In this document: piece by piece, positions 11,896 through 24,000 of the stretch
Numbering within the stretch: the first letter of the stretch is position 1
How the letters are laid out: every line of letters begins with the position of its first letter
Source: Owenia fusiformis
Lineage: Eukaryota; Annelida; Polychaeta; Sabellida; Oweniidae
DNA: 64,000 nucleotides
Direction: 5' to 3'
Assembly: GCA_903813345.2 (NCBI GenBank)
Contig: CAIIXF020000006.1
Location: forward strand, 8,484,989 to 8,548,988
Program-made: the position numbers and the translations under genes
Notes under the pieces: generated by a model
What the model saw: only the letters and a program-made list of their open reading frames with translations
The model's database searches: none
What the model was told of the DNA's origin: nothing

Positions 11896-12227
11896 CCGGT
11901 GTGAAAGAAATTATGGTCCCCCAGAGATTATGGTCCCCTTTCTTAACAGCCCTTTCTGGCCCTGATTGTGTATAGGACAATAAGGGAAAGAGGTCACCAT
12001 ATAAATAAATGAAGAGTAGGACCATACTTTGATAGGACCTCATACCCTTTTACACCGGTGTAAAAGGGTAGGAGGTCCTATCAAATTATGGTCCTACTCT
12101 CTATTGATTTATATTGTGACCTAAATACAACTCTTTCCCTCATTATCTTATAGGCAATCAGGGCCAGTAAGGGCCGTTAAGAAAGGGGACCATAATCCCT
12201 GGGGGACCATGATTTCTTTCACACCGG
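11896..12227. repeat. Foldback palindrome 3 (~330 bp)
   Basis: A near-complete palindrome centred between 12056 and 12057, where cccttttacaccggtgtaaa is part of a perfect inverted run. Outer ends are ccggtgtgaaagaaat (11896) and atttctttcacaccgg (ending 12227). Words such as attatggtcccc and ggccctgat pair across the arms. Flanks share GGACTTAAA and GGACTAAAA, a possible imperfect target duplication. No coding content. Confidence 0.85.
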
Positions 12228-12740
12228 GACTAAAATTTTTGTCCCGAGGTCTGACAAATCGCCGGAAGAGTGGAGTTTTAGTCAATTTACCGATAATTCG
12301 CAAAATTTAGTCCCGGCAAGCTCCAGAGGAAGTCGACATGGACATCTATGAAGTTCAGAGGAAGAAAATATGGAATTTTATAACTCTGAGAGGAATAAAA
12401 CATGGAAACTTCCAAATTTGAGAGGAAATTGACATGGAAAAAATGCTCAAAAAGGGGGTCTTTGGCGCGGCACATAGGTATTAAGAGGTATATTGGAGCG
12501 AACCCCCCGGGACAGAACGTCAGACTTTTGTCAGCAATAACCCATGGCAAAATTACAATGTCGGAGAAACGTTTTCTCTACATCATACATTGTATTTCCA
12601 CTCTCACTCTCAATTACCACGTTAAGTTCATCTATGTGAGCCAACATATGCCTGTGCCTCCACCGATCAGTATTTAAAGTTACCACAACTCGAGGCATAC
12701 ATGTATATTCGTTATATATTTAACATTTACTTCACGTCAC
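12228..12740. other. Intergenic, no gene seen
   Basis: Unique-looking sequence with short AGAGGAA-spaced purine motifs at 12320-12440. Overlapping ORFs on both strands are short and unrelated to any recognised family. Confidence 0.4.
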
Positions 12741-14760
12741 AAATTAAACGAATTTGTTGAGACCACAACGTCTTTGTCACGTTCTTTTTCATATACATGT
12801 ATATATATTTTTCACGTTTAAAACCCGTTTCGTCAACGTCAAAATTAACCGTTTCGACAACGTTGCAAATAAACCAATTTCGTGAGGACACAGCGTCTTT
12901 TTGTCACGTTTCCTGCACTTACAAATATTTTTTTACATTTCAATTGAAAACACGTTTTGACAACGTTGAAATTAACCGTTTGCACTACGTTGAAAATGAA
13001 CCATTTTGGTCAGAAAATGACGTCTTTGTAACGTGGTTTACAATTACAAATATTTTTCACATTCAAACCATGTTTTGACAACGTTACAATTAGCCATTTT
13101 CACTACGTTGCAAATGAACCAATTTGGTGGGAAAACAAGGACTTTGTAACGTTTCCTAGACTTACAATTATCTTTCACATTTAAAACACGTTACGACAAC
13201 GTCAAATTTTACTGTTTATATTACGTAGCAAATGAAACAATTTGGTGAGAACTGCAACGTCTTTGTAACGTTTTCTACACTTACAAATATCTTTCACATT
13301 TAAAACACGTTACGACAACGTCAAATTTTACCGTTTACATTACGTAGCAAATGTACCAAATTTGGTGAGAACAAAACGTCTTTGTAACGTTTTTTACACT
13401 TACAAATATCTTTCACATTTAGAAACACGGTACGACAACATCAAATTTTACCGTTTATATTACGTAGCAAATGAAACAATTTGGTGAGAAGTGCAACGTC
13501 TTTGTAACGTTTTCTACACTTACAAATATCTTTCACATTTAAAACACGTTACGACAACGTCAAATTTTACCGTTTACATTACGTAGCAAATGTACCAAAT
13601 TTGGTGAGAACACAACGTCTTTGTAACGTTTTTTACACTTACAAATATCTTTCACATTTAGAACACGTTACGACAACATCAAATTTTACCGTTTATATTA
13701 CGTAGCAAATGAAACAATTTGGTGAGAAGTGCAACGTCTTTGTAACGTTTTCTACACTTACAAATATCTTTCACATTTAAAACACGTTACGACAACGTCA
13801 AATTTTACCGTTTACATTACGTAGCAAATGTACCAAATTTGGTGAGAACACAACGTCTTTGTAACGTTTTTTACACTTACAAATATCTTTCACATTTAGA
13901 ACACGTTACGACAACATCAAATTTTACCGTTTATATTACGTAGCAAATGAAACAATTTGGTGAGAAGTGCAACGTCTTTGTAACGTTTTCTACACTTACA
14001 AATATCTTTCACATTTAAAACACGTTACGACAACGTCAAATTTTACCGTTTACATTACGTAGCAAATGTACCAAATTTGGTGAGAACACAACGTCTTTGT
14101 AACGTTTTTTACACTTACATATATCTTTCACATTTAGAACACGTTACGACAACATCAACTTTTACCGTTTATATTACGTAGCAAATGAAACAATTTGGTG
14201 AGAAGTGCAACGTCTTTGTAACGTTTTCTACACTTACAAATATCTTTCACATTTAAAACACGTTACGACAACGTCAAATTTTACCGTTTACATTACGTAG
14301 CAAATGTACCAAATTTGGTGAAAGCACAACGTCTTTGTAACGTTTTCTACACTTACAAATATCTTTCACATTTAAAACACGTTACGACAACGTCAAATTT
14401 TACCGTTTATATTACGTAGCAAATGAAACAATTTGGTGAGAACTGCAACGTCGTTGTAATGTTTCCTGAACTTACAAATATTTTACACATTTAAAAAACG
14501 TTACGACAACGTTAAATTTTACCGTTTATATTACGTTGCAAATGAACCAAACTGGTAAAAATTCAACGTCATTGTTACGTTTTTCACACCAGCACAAATT
14601 TCGAACTTTACGAACACATTACTACAACGTCATTTTTTAACCATCCACCGACGTTTTGCTAAATGTCACAATTTTACGTTGCTTTGACGTTTATATAACG
14701 GAAATATACAACGTCTTCAGTGAACTTATATACCACATATGAGTGACGTGACATTGACGT
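12740..14760. repeat. ACGT-rich satellite 2, ~119-bp units in two alternating types
   Basis: The phrase ctttgtaacgtttt recurs about every 119 bp from 13261 to 14340. Two unit types alternate: one has ttatattacgtagcaaatga and aatttggtgagaagtgcaac, the other has tttacattacgtagcaaatg and taccaaatttggtgagaac. The higher-order unit is therefore about 238 bp. Central copies are nearly identical, while both edges (12740-13200 and 14430-14760) are diverged. As in the 2.3-4.7 kb satellite, each unit carries many ACGT motifs. Confidence 0.95.
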
Positions 14761-15008
14761 CACTGTTTGCTTAACCCTGGGTCCAAAAAGGCTGCAACGA
14801 GTAATTTAGAATCATTAACATCTCTATGAAAGGTAGTTTATCACTTAACACATATAACAGGCTTATTTCAATCCATCAGTGAACTATTGATATCTCCCCT
14901 CCATTGGTTGATATCAATATTTCCCTTAGTGATATACCTTATATCTAATCCCTTCCCCTGTATAACTATACCGTCAATACATTTTAAAAGTACATGCAAT
15001 GCGTATGT

Positions 15009-15101
15009 CATCCTCCTAAGCAGGAGTCCCGAATCCGTACCTCCTTCCTCCCAAAAAGAAAAAAGGTATTCTGGATTTTGGAGCCCTGCGTACGGAGGAT
15101 G
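15009..15101. mobile_element. MITE, CATCCTCC family, copy 1 (93 bp)
   Basis: Ends catcctcctaagcagg and its imperfect complement ccctgcgtacggaggatg form TIRs of about 35 bp that fill almost the whole element. TGCGTATGT flanks both sides (15000-15008 and 15102-15110), an 8-9 bp target-site duplication. A longer copy of the same family lies at 42276-42523 in the kinase gene. An 8-9 bp duplication fits hAT- or Mutator-like insertion. Confidence 0.8.
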
Positions 15102-15179
15102 TGCGTATGTATGTCATATGTTAATTTGTAAAAAATAGTATTTCCCGACATTCCTCTTGACCCCCTGCCCCTCCCATTC

Positions 15180-15460
15180 TCCTTGCTTAGAAAAATACCC
15201 GTATAGTATACACGTATATATCGTATAACTTCAGTATGCACGTAAATACTCATAAACTACAGGACGTAAATATTTGTATAAATACAGTATACATGTAAAT
15301 GCTCGTATAACTTCCGTATGCACGTAAATACTCATAAACTACAGAACGTAAATATTTGTATAAATACAGTATACATGTAAATACTCGTATAAGTATAGTA
15401 TGCACGTAAATACTCGTATAACTACTGTATGCATTTAAATATTGCGAGTATTTAATATAA
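15180..15460. repeat. Minisatellite of ~30-bp and ~90-bp units
   Basis: Repeats of the type cgtaaatactcgtataac, acagtatgcacgtaaatact and acgtaaatatttgtataaat recur, with an approximate 91-bp higher-order period (copies at about 15232, 15323 and 15405). The ORF on the - strand (15250-15474) is open because of the repeat structure and is not taken as a gene. Confidence 0.75.
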
Positions 15461-16837
15461 GATAAATTATTCAACCTCCTTTACCTCAGTTGAAAAAGAG
15501 GCGACATACACTTTTTGTAAAAATTCGGCTTGACTGACTACGCCCTAAGTAAACCTTTAGGAAATTCCGTACCCGGACGATTGGCGGTGACAGCATATTT
15601 TGAATAAACATTGGACACTCCAGCTCAGCTATATACCATTGTATAAAATGTCAATTTTTCTATATGATGAAAGTATTATGAAAACTCAGCGTAACAACAA
15701 AAATTCAAAATGGCAAGATGTTCATGAAATAAAAAGTGTTTTCTGTTATTGTTAATAATTTAGTATGACATACATGTACTCTGTTCCAGACTGATTTTGG
15801 GATATAAGTAAGGCGTATCATTCAAAAACAACTGGTCATCTTCCAGCCATTTCTAAGTAGTCTAAATTAATGATATACTATTGATTTATTTGATGATTTG
15901 CTGATATTTTCAGGTCAAATCATAAATCAGACGCATATACACTCCACCCAACAGTGAACACAAACACAACATCAACATCTGAGGAGGTCAAGAACGATCT
16001 AACGAGGCTTTAGGCGAACGATTTTACTCTTAGCAAACGTTCATATAGGATTTAGGCACAATAACCTTTTCATTAGACAAAATATAAAGCATGAAATTTT
16101 ATATCATGATGGGATTACAAGAAATACCAAGTATAAATGATGAAATGGATTTTACTATTAAGTTCCATAGCTGCAAAATGATATGCAATGTGTATAACTA
16201 TAGAAATGTAAAAGTGAAGGAACTAAATTAATTTAAGTCAAAAGATAAATGTAGCATATTGTGTAAATAATACTTTTTATTACTCCGTCTTTTGTAATGT
16301 AAATATGTTGTAAAAAAGAAAGTATTGTCACCAAATTGGTGGTTGGATTATACAAATATGCGCATTTAACACGAACATTAGTATGTCGAGTATGTAGAGT
16401 GTTTGGACTAACATGCAATCCAATGCATCATCTTACAAATTATAGTTAGTGTTATTCATGAAGAGGTATTCATTTTACAAGGCCCCAAGCTATTGCTCAC
16501 CTGGATATGACAGAATATATGTACCCTGTGCGTTTGATTGGTCAGCAATTGTTAATGGAAGCCCACCTATGTGTTACCCTTTGCATTCGTTTGACTTCAC
16601 TTCTTAAAAGAGAGCTTCGTCAGTAGTAGTAGTACTTAGTAGTAGTTTAACTAGACTCTGCACGCAGGGTACCTATGTGTGTGTGAATGTTGCATAATTA
16701 GCGTATTTTAGATAAGGACATAATATAAACCAATGAAAGAACTTGGATTTCCAACTCATTGAGATTTAATAAATATACTGACAGTAGCAAGAAATGGTAG
16801 ATTTCTGTTATATTTCATGATCTTAGCAGTTACCCTA
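15461..16837. other. Intergenic, no gene seen
   Basis: A+T-rich, with a short GTA trinucleotide run at 16620-16650 (cagtagtagtagtacttagtagtag). No exon-like ORF with plausible splice sites was recognised. Confidence 0.4.
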
Positions 16838-17377
16838 CTATCACACCAAACTAGTTCTCACTACAACGGGTTCTCTTCTCGACAACGGGCTTCAACTGTG
16901 TACGAACGGACTGGACGTACTTAAAACCGTTTGGGGTCTATTTACAAACGTCATCGAACGTACTCGAACGGGTAGGCCCTCTAGAACTTAGAACATGCTC
17001 AAAATGTTCTCGTTCTTCAAAACTGGTTTTAAACTGTGTGCGAACGGAATGAACGTAGCTACAACGTTCTACGGTCTGTTTGCGAACGTCATGCACTTTC
17101 CCGGACGGGGAATGTGATTTAGAATTTTGAATCGTTTCAAAATTCGATGGCGACCATACCGTTCTGTAATCAGGTCATGATGACTTTCTCGACTAAGGGA
17201 CGCGTTATACGACGTTGCACACCGACGTGGTGCGACCTGAACTAACTGCGAACGAGATGGATGTATTGAAGACTGTTTATGAACGACATATTTCCCGACC
17301 ACAGCCAGCCTGACATCCGTTTTACGACATTTTCGTAGGACTGGCAAGAACGGGTAAGAACTAGTTTGGTGTGATAG
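16838..17377 (-). mobile_element. CTATCACACC-ended element, copy 1 (540 bp)
   Basis: Ends ctatcacaccaaactagttc (left) and gaactagtttggtgtgatag (right) are perfect inverted repeats. Just outside, ttaccc and gggtaa are also inverted, so the TIR may be slightly longer. The interior is dense in GAACG, ACGTT and CGTTC. Much of the interior matches 29624-30421 in reverse complement. Both copies keep an overlapping ORF (17069-17347 here) with stretches such as ITERYGRHRIL. No known transposase was recognised. Confidence 0.8.
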
Positions 17378-17639
17378 GGGGTAAGCACCATCCTGATACT
17401 ATTTTGGTGATATCCTGACATAATATACTTTGTCCACTTGGTATTTATAATTTCCGGGTGTTAATTTAATATATTCTTTTAAAATAGGCCCGTGTGCTTT
17501 TTTAAATATTTGATTTTCCCGCCATTTGACCATTTTACCATAGCTCCACTATAATTGTAAAATACATCATTCTAAAACTGCACGAAATACCAAGAAAAAA
17601 ATACACATTACTTCAAAGTCACATTAAGATTAAATAACT

Positions 17640-17730
17640 TCATAGTCTTCAGTGGCGTAGCCAGGATTTGGTGACCAGGGGTTCTATTTTTATGTTATTC
17701 ACAAATCTCCCCCCCCCCCCTTCACTGCCT
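17640..17730. repeat. Interspersed repeat fragment with poly-C tract
   Basis: agtggcgtagccaggattt at 17651-17670 is a word I recall as common at the ends of interspersed repeats in animal genomes. It is followed by a run of 12 C at 17708-17719. Fragment only. Confidence 0.35.
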
Positions 17731-17879
17731 CAAATCATAAAAACATTTTTGTGCAGTTTGTACAATTTACACTCACTACAAAAGTTTGGCAATCCCAACT
17801 AACCCATTGGATTATGTGTTAAAGCATCCTTAGTTTGAATATTAAATCCATTTATTAGTGTTCATTGTCACAGACTTTA

Positions 17880-18132
17880 TTACAATTTTTTGTTTTAGAC
17901 GTTTCGAATGCAAACTGCATCTTTGTTCAATAAACCTTAACAACGTTAAAAAATAATTAATTGCTATGGCAATATAACTTCATCCCACAAGCGATCTAGA
18001 TTAAAGTTGCCCATGTCTCTATTGAGGTTTTTATGTTTTCTAATGTGAATGGCTTCTCTTATCAGCCTATTATTTCTGTTCCTTGGACGTGAACGTGGTA
18101 TATCAAGTTCCATGCAACAATTGTATCCACCA
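17880..18132 (-). pseudogene. Penelope-like retroelement, 3' end (GIY-YIG endonuclease tail)
   Basis: Read on the - strand, 18111-17964 gives CMELDIPRSRPRNRNNRLIR, then EAIHIRKHKNLNRDMGNFNL and DRLWDEVILP, and a stop at 17966-17964. The REAIHIRK...LNRD...N...(L/I)W pattern is characteristic of the C-terminal endonuclease portion of Penelope-like elements. Downstream (17880-17950) lies a 3' sequence with cagtttgcattcgaaacgtc, also typical of such elements. Only about 50 codons remain, and a frameshift near 18118 ends the match upstream. A truncated, inactive copy. Confidence 0.7.
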
Positions 18133-19202
18133 CCTTACAAAACTTCTTAACGGAGAGGAATAAGGGGAAATGCTTGCCGGATTCTGAATCGGTGTATTTT
18201 TTAATGATTTTTCACCGTCTTAAAATTTCAATTTTTTCCCTTTGAAAAAATGAGATTTGCATTGTTTTCCAATTAGAAAAATGAGTAAACATGAATAGCT
18301 CGAAATCTAACGGTGAGATTTTGTTTTAAAAAATATGGATATCAAGGCTAAATATAGCTATACAGTAAACATAAAAAAGCAATGCTTGGACTCTTCATAT
18401 TCACACAAAAAATTAATTAGTAAATGAGGTTTGATATTTGTGAGAATAAGTTGTACGAGGTGCAATGCTCTACAAACACCAGACTACAGGGTGGATTAGG
18501 ATCAATGACACACATAAAAATTAATTTAAAAATATTTCATGATAATTATCTCAAACAAAAGCAGTTGGCGAAGGATACGTTTCATTACACTCAATAAATA
18601 GTTATCACTTTTGACTATATATATACATATCTCATGGGAATGTATTTCCATCTGCTCAAGATATTATATTTTAGCTTCGAAAATCACAATCGTTGGATAA
18701 TACATTTGTCTCAGAATGATAGGCCACCCTGTAGCAATGTAGCTTTCACTTGGAGTGTACCCTTGAGAATAATGAACTTACTTTCAAATTGGTCTCACTT
18801 TTGTGGTGTATGTGGCTTTTTAGCAAATCTGCCGCGCTCATGTCTTTCCAGAACCATCATCTTGTTCAAATGTATCACTATACGCGCATGTATAGACAGA
18901 TGACATAGATATACATATAAATTATATATTGCACCTGTATTTACTTACATGGGAATATATTCCCTTTGGAAAAATGCAAATGCATGAACATATATTTTCA
19001 TCTTATATATGATTTCAAGCTAACATATTATTTCATATTTATATTTTCATAGTTAGTTTAACATGAATAATAGATCCATGAGAACAATATTCTTTTTTTT
19101 TAAATTGATGGGTTTACTGTGAATTCAATAAATTACAATTTGCAAGGGGTAAGTATACTGTATGAGCTAGCTAGTGGCTTTGTATTTTATGTTAGGCCAG
19201 GG
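18133..19202. other. Intergenic, no gene seen
   Basis: A+T-rich sequence without recognised structure. The 89-residue ORF at 18634-18903 has no family features and is not called. Confidence 0.4.
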
Positions 19203-20366
19203 TCACACTACCCTACCTCGATCGCGCATGCGCGAATCTTTTGGCTTTCAAACAGGTCGCTTTTGAGTATATCGACTGCTTAGTCAAAAGGTTAATACGT
19301 TTGGTGCTCGGAGTGAGTCAATATTGCTATTCGCTACACTTCAGTGGTGCAATAGTGAAGTCCATGTTCCAAGTTATATGATAGTTGAAGAAATAATGTA
19401 AATAATATCGTTTTAAATTTTAAAATATTTGATATGTCATAGTACACGGTACACAGCTGCAAAAATTGATCAATACAGGGTACAATGAATGTAAATTGTT
19501 CAATAGTACAGGGAGCGAGAAAGTAAGCTGATTATACAGACATACTATGTCCCGAACTCATGTACATTTACGTTGCAAACAGTGAAAGTAATGCTAAAAA
19601 GGCCGCCTGTTGATGCTTTGAGGTGTCATCAATTGTTATTTAATCCAAATAAAGTAAACATTATTTTGTAGATTTAGACACGGGCTTTCAAGTCGTATGC
19701 ATTTTAGTCATTAAATTAACAAGAACGCTAGATTATACGTGTTACTTGGGTATCAAATTGAAATAAAATAACGAAATTAAATATCAACACGTTAATGATA
19801 AATGACTATCCGCTATCAGTATTAATGACTATTTGCTACTCAGAATAATTAAAATTGCCTGAACTACATATGAAGAATCTTTCTATAGAACTCCTTGAAT
19901 GGTCTATTTCACTACCGTCCTAAAAAACCCGACCATTCAAAATGTTTTGTTCAAATTCACAAAAATACAGTTGACTAACATACTAGAAAACGTATCCACC
20001 TATAACACGATGACACGCAGTTTAAACAACAGTTAACTGTTTTTTTTGGTTACATATAAATGTAACATTTTCGAAGGGACACTTACATGCTCCCTGTACG
20101 TTGATAGATTTACTGAAATGTATCGTGTATTGCATTTGGTTTTGCTTCACTGCGCCCACTATTATCTATCTTTGCCTATAGTGGTTTTTTGCCAACAATA
20201 TTCTACACACTCCTTGATGAATCAATTCTATGTCTGGTAGAACACTAGAAATATATGTAAAATGTATTTTACGTTCAGAAATATGGAATTAAACCCACGT
20301 CCACCATTTGCAACTAAGCTGTACCCTGTTTCCCTTTTAAACGTGGTCACGTGATAGGGTAGTGTG
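19203..20366. mobile_element. Probable inverted-repeat element with TCACACTACCCTA ends
   Basis: tcacactaccctacc near 19205 is inverted relative to gtgatagggtagtgtga ending at 20367; 13 bp match exactly. A CGCGCATGCGCG palindrome lies just inside the left end. About 1.16 kb, no ORF of note. Boundaries are approximate because the next inverted-repeat element abuts on the right. Confidence 0.45.
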
Positions 20367-20755
20367 AGGGTAATTAAATTAGTTGTTTCTCTTTCTTCTA
20401 TTTTTCAAAATTGATACGGGAATGACGGTTTTTATATTACCTTTTTTGTCTATTTAAAATGCTGATGAGGGACGGGATGATTTTTTTCTTTAAAATAACT
20501 GTAAAAACAAATAACTAATTTTGAAGGAAATAAACTGAGTTTATGTTGAATTTATATGTTGAATTTAGCCTACTTTACTGGTATATTTGATCATATATCA
20601 GTACCACGATATTGTCCATAAAAAGTATAAAAAAAGTGTTTCACACGCCTTGGATGCGCGCGAGGTACGGTGTTTTTCTCAGAAATGGCAGAAAAGGTGG
20701 AGGGGGATTGGGCCACACGCGGGCAAGAATGAGAAACAACTAATTTAATTACCCT
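20367..20755. mobile_element. MITE with AGGGTAATTAAATTAG ends (389 bp)
   Basis: The left end (20367-20391) and the reverse complement of 20731-20755 share a run of 24-25 bases including gggtaattaaattagttg and tttctc. The interior is unique and noncoding. Element size and perfect TIRs fit a nonautonomous DNA transposon. Confidence 0.7.
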
Positions 20756-21030
20756 AACCTTAGTTCATCCAGTAGTACGTTTTTACTGCAAAGTAGTGTT
20801 TTTATATGCAGCTTAATAGCATAAAATATGTTGAATGAAGCATATGGTGTGGATTAGTCGTGTGACACACAAACTGACCAATACATGAGGGTATTAGCTA
20901 CTTTTCACATAAGCCAAAGGAGGACAGTGCTTTTATTTCAACTAGGAGCTTACCTCCACACGACTGATCATGTGACCATGGTGGTGGTCCCCTTTAACAG
21001 CTTTAAACAGCGTTTGTGATTGGAATAGTA
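20756..21030. other. Unique sequence before satellite 3
   Basis: No ORF. The word acacgactgatcatgtga at 20957 and tagtcgtgtgacacac at 20855 are inverted to each other and could be the ends of a very short element. Confidence 0.3.
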
Positions 21031-24000
21031 CTCAGTTGGCCACCAACAACTGAGGTTTGTGGATGTTACACCCCTGCGTCACGGTGAGGCCAAGTATTTT
21101 GCAGGGGACTTAACTAACTTGAATAAATCAATTTGCATAAGAACCTGGCATAGGCTTCTTATTCACGTCTGATACAAAATTAGAGTACCAGTTACTACGT
21201 GGCCTGTTTTGCAAGTTTCTGACTATTAGTACTGAGATAGCCACCAACAACTGATGTTTGTTGATGTTACAACCCCTGCGCCACGACGAGGCCAAGTACT
21301 TTGCATGGAACTTAACTTGCTTAAATAAATCCATTTGCGTAAGAACCTGGCATATGCTTCTTATTCACCTCTGATACAAACTTAGAGTACCATTTACGTG
21401 GCCTGTTTTGCCAGTTTCTTGCTTCCTTCTTATTTTCTGAAGACTCAAAAACCTTAAATAAATCTATTTGCGTAAGAACCTGGCATATGCTTCTTATTCA
21501 CCTCTGATACAAACTTAAAGTACCATTTACGTGGCCTGTTTTGCCAGTTTCTTGCTTCCTTCTTATTTTCTGAAGACTCAAAAACCTTAAATAAATCCAT
21601 TTGCGTTAGAACCTGACATATGCTTCTTATTCACGTCTGATACAAAATTAGAGTACCAGTTACGTGGTCTGTTTTGCCAGTTTCTTACTTTCTTTTTCTT
21701 TCCTGAAGACTCAAAACCCTTAAATAAATCCATTTACATAAGAACCTGGCATAGGCTTCTTATTCACGTCTGATACACAATTAGAGTACCAGTTACGTGG
21801 CCTGTTTTGCCAGTTTCCTATTTTTCTTCTTTTTTGAAGACTCAAAACCCTTTAAATAAATCCATTTACATAAGAATCTGGCATAGGCTTCTTATTCACG
21901 TCTGGTACACAATTAGAGTACCAGTTACGTGGCCTGTTTTGCCAGTTTCTTACCTCTTTTTTCATTTGACATAAATGCTTAAATAAATCTATTTGCGTAA
22001 GAACCTGGTATAGGCTTCTTATTCACGTCTGATACTCAATTAGAGTACCAGTTACGTGGCCTGTTTTGCCAGTTTCTTGCTTCCCTCTTATTTTCTGAAG
22101 ACTCAAAACCCTTAGATAAATCCATTTGCGTTAGAACCTGACATATGCTTCTTATTCATGTCTGATAGAAAATTAGAGTACCAGTTTCTTACCTCTTATT
22201 TTCATTTGACATGAATGCTTAAATAAATCTATTTGCGTAAGAACCTGGTATAGGCTTCTTATTCACGTCTGATACACAATTAGAGTACCGGTTACGTGGC
22301 CTGTTTTGCCAGTTTCTTACTTTCGTCTTCTTTTCTGAAGACTCAAAACCCTTAAATAAATCCATTTACATAAGAACCTGGCATAGGCTTCTTATTCACG
22401 TCTGATACACAATTAGAGTACCAGTTACGTGGCCTGTTTTGCCAGTTTCTTACTTTCTTCTTCTTTTCTGAAGATTCAAAACCCTTAAGTAAATCGATTT
22501 ACATAAGAACCTGGCATAGGCTTCTTTTTCACGTTTGATACACAATTAGAGTACCAGTTACGTGGCCTGTTTTGCCAGTTTCTTACTTTCTTCTTCTTTT
22601 CTGAAGACTCAACACCCTTAAATAAATCCATTTACATAAGAACCTGGCATAGACTTCTTATTCACGTCTGATACACAATTAGAGTACCAGTTACGTGGCC
22701 TGTTTTGCCAGTTTCTTACTTTCTTCTTCTTTTCTGAAGACTCAAAACCCTTAAGTAAATCGATTTACATAAGAACCTGGCATAGGCTTCTTATTCACGT
22801 CTGATACACAATTAGAGTACCAGTTACGTGGCCTGTTTTGCCAGTTTCTTACTTTCTTCTTCTTTTCTGAAGACTCAACACCCTTAAATAAATCCATTTA
22901 CATAAGAACCTGGCATAGGCTTCTTATTCACGTCTGATACACAATTAGAGTACCGGTTACGTGGCCTGTTTTGCTCGTTTCATACTTTTTTTTCATTTGA
23001 CTCGACTAATTTAAATAAATCTTTGCGTAAGAACCTGGCATAGGCTTCTTATTCACGTCTGATACAAAATTAGAGTACCAGTTACGTGGCCTGTTTTGCC
23101 AGTTTCTGACTGTATTAGTACTAAGATAGCCACCAACAACTGATGTTTGTTGATGTTACAACCCCTGCGCCACGACGAGGCCAAGTACTTTGCATGGGAC
23201 TTAACTAGCTTAAATAAATCCATTTGCGTAAGAACCTGGCATATGCTTCTTATCCACCTCTGATACAAACTTAGAATACCAGTTACGTGGCCTGTTTTGC
23301 CAGTTTCTTGCTTCCTTCTTATTTTCTGAAGACTTAAAACCCTTAATAAATCCATTTGCGTTAGGACCTGACATAGGCTTCTTATTCACGTCTGATACAA
23401 AATTAGAGTACCAGTTACGTGGCCTGTTTTGACAGTTTCTTACTTTCTTCTTCTTTTCCGAAGACTCAAAACCCTTAAATAAATCGATTTACATAAGAAC
23501 CTGGCACAGGCTTCTTATTCACGTCTGATACACAATTAGAGTATCAAAAATGGGCCGGTTTTGACAGATTCTTACTATCTTCTTCTTTTCTTAAGACTCA
23601 AAACCCTTGAATAAATCTATTTGCATAAGAACCTGGCAAAGGCGTCTTATTCACGTCTCATACAAAACTAGAGTACCAGTTACATGGCTTGTTTTGTCAG
23701 TTTCATACTTCCCCTTTCATTTGACTTGACAAACATAAATAAATCTATTTCCGTAAAAACCTTGCATAGGCTTCTTATTCACGTCTGATACAAAATTAGA
23801 GAACCAGTTACGTGGCCTGATTACTTTCTTATTCTTTCCTTAAGATTTAAAACTCTTTGATAAATCCATTTGCGTAAGAACCTGACATAAGCTTCTTATT
23901 CACGTATGATACAAATTAGAGTACCATTTACGTGGCCTGTTTTACCAGTTTTTTACTTTCTTACTCTTTTCTGAAGACTCAAAACCCTTAAATAAATCCA

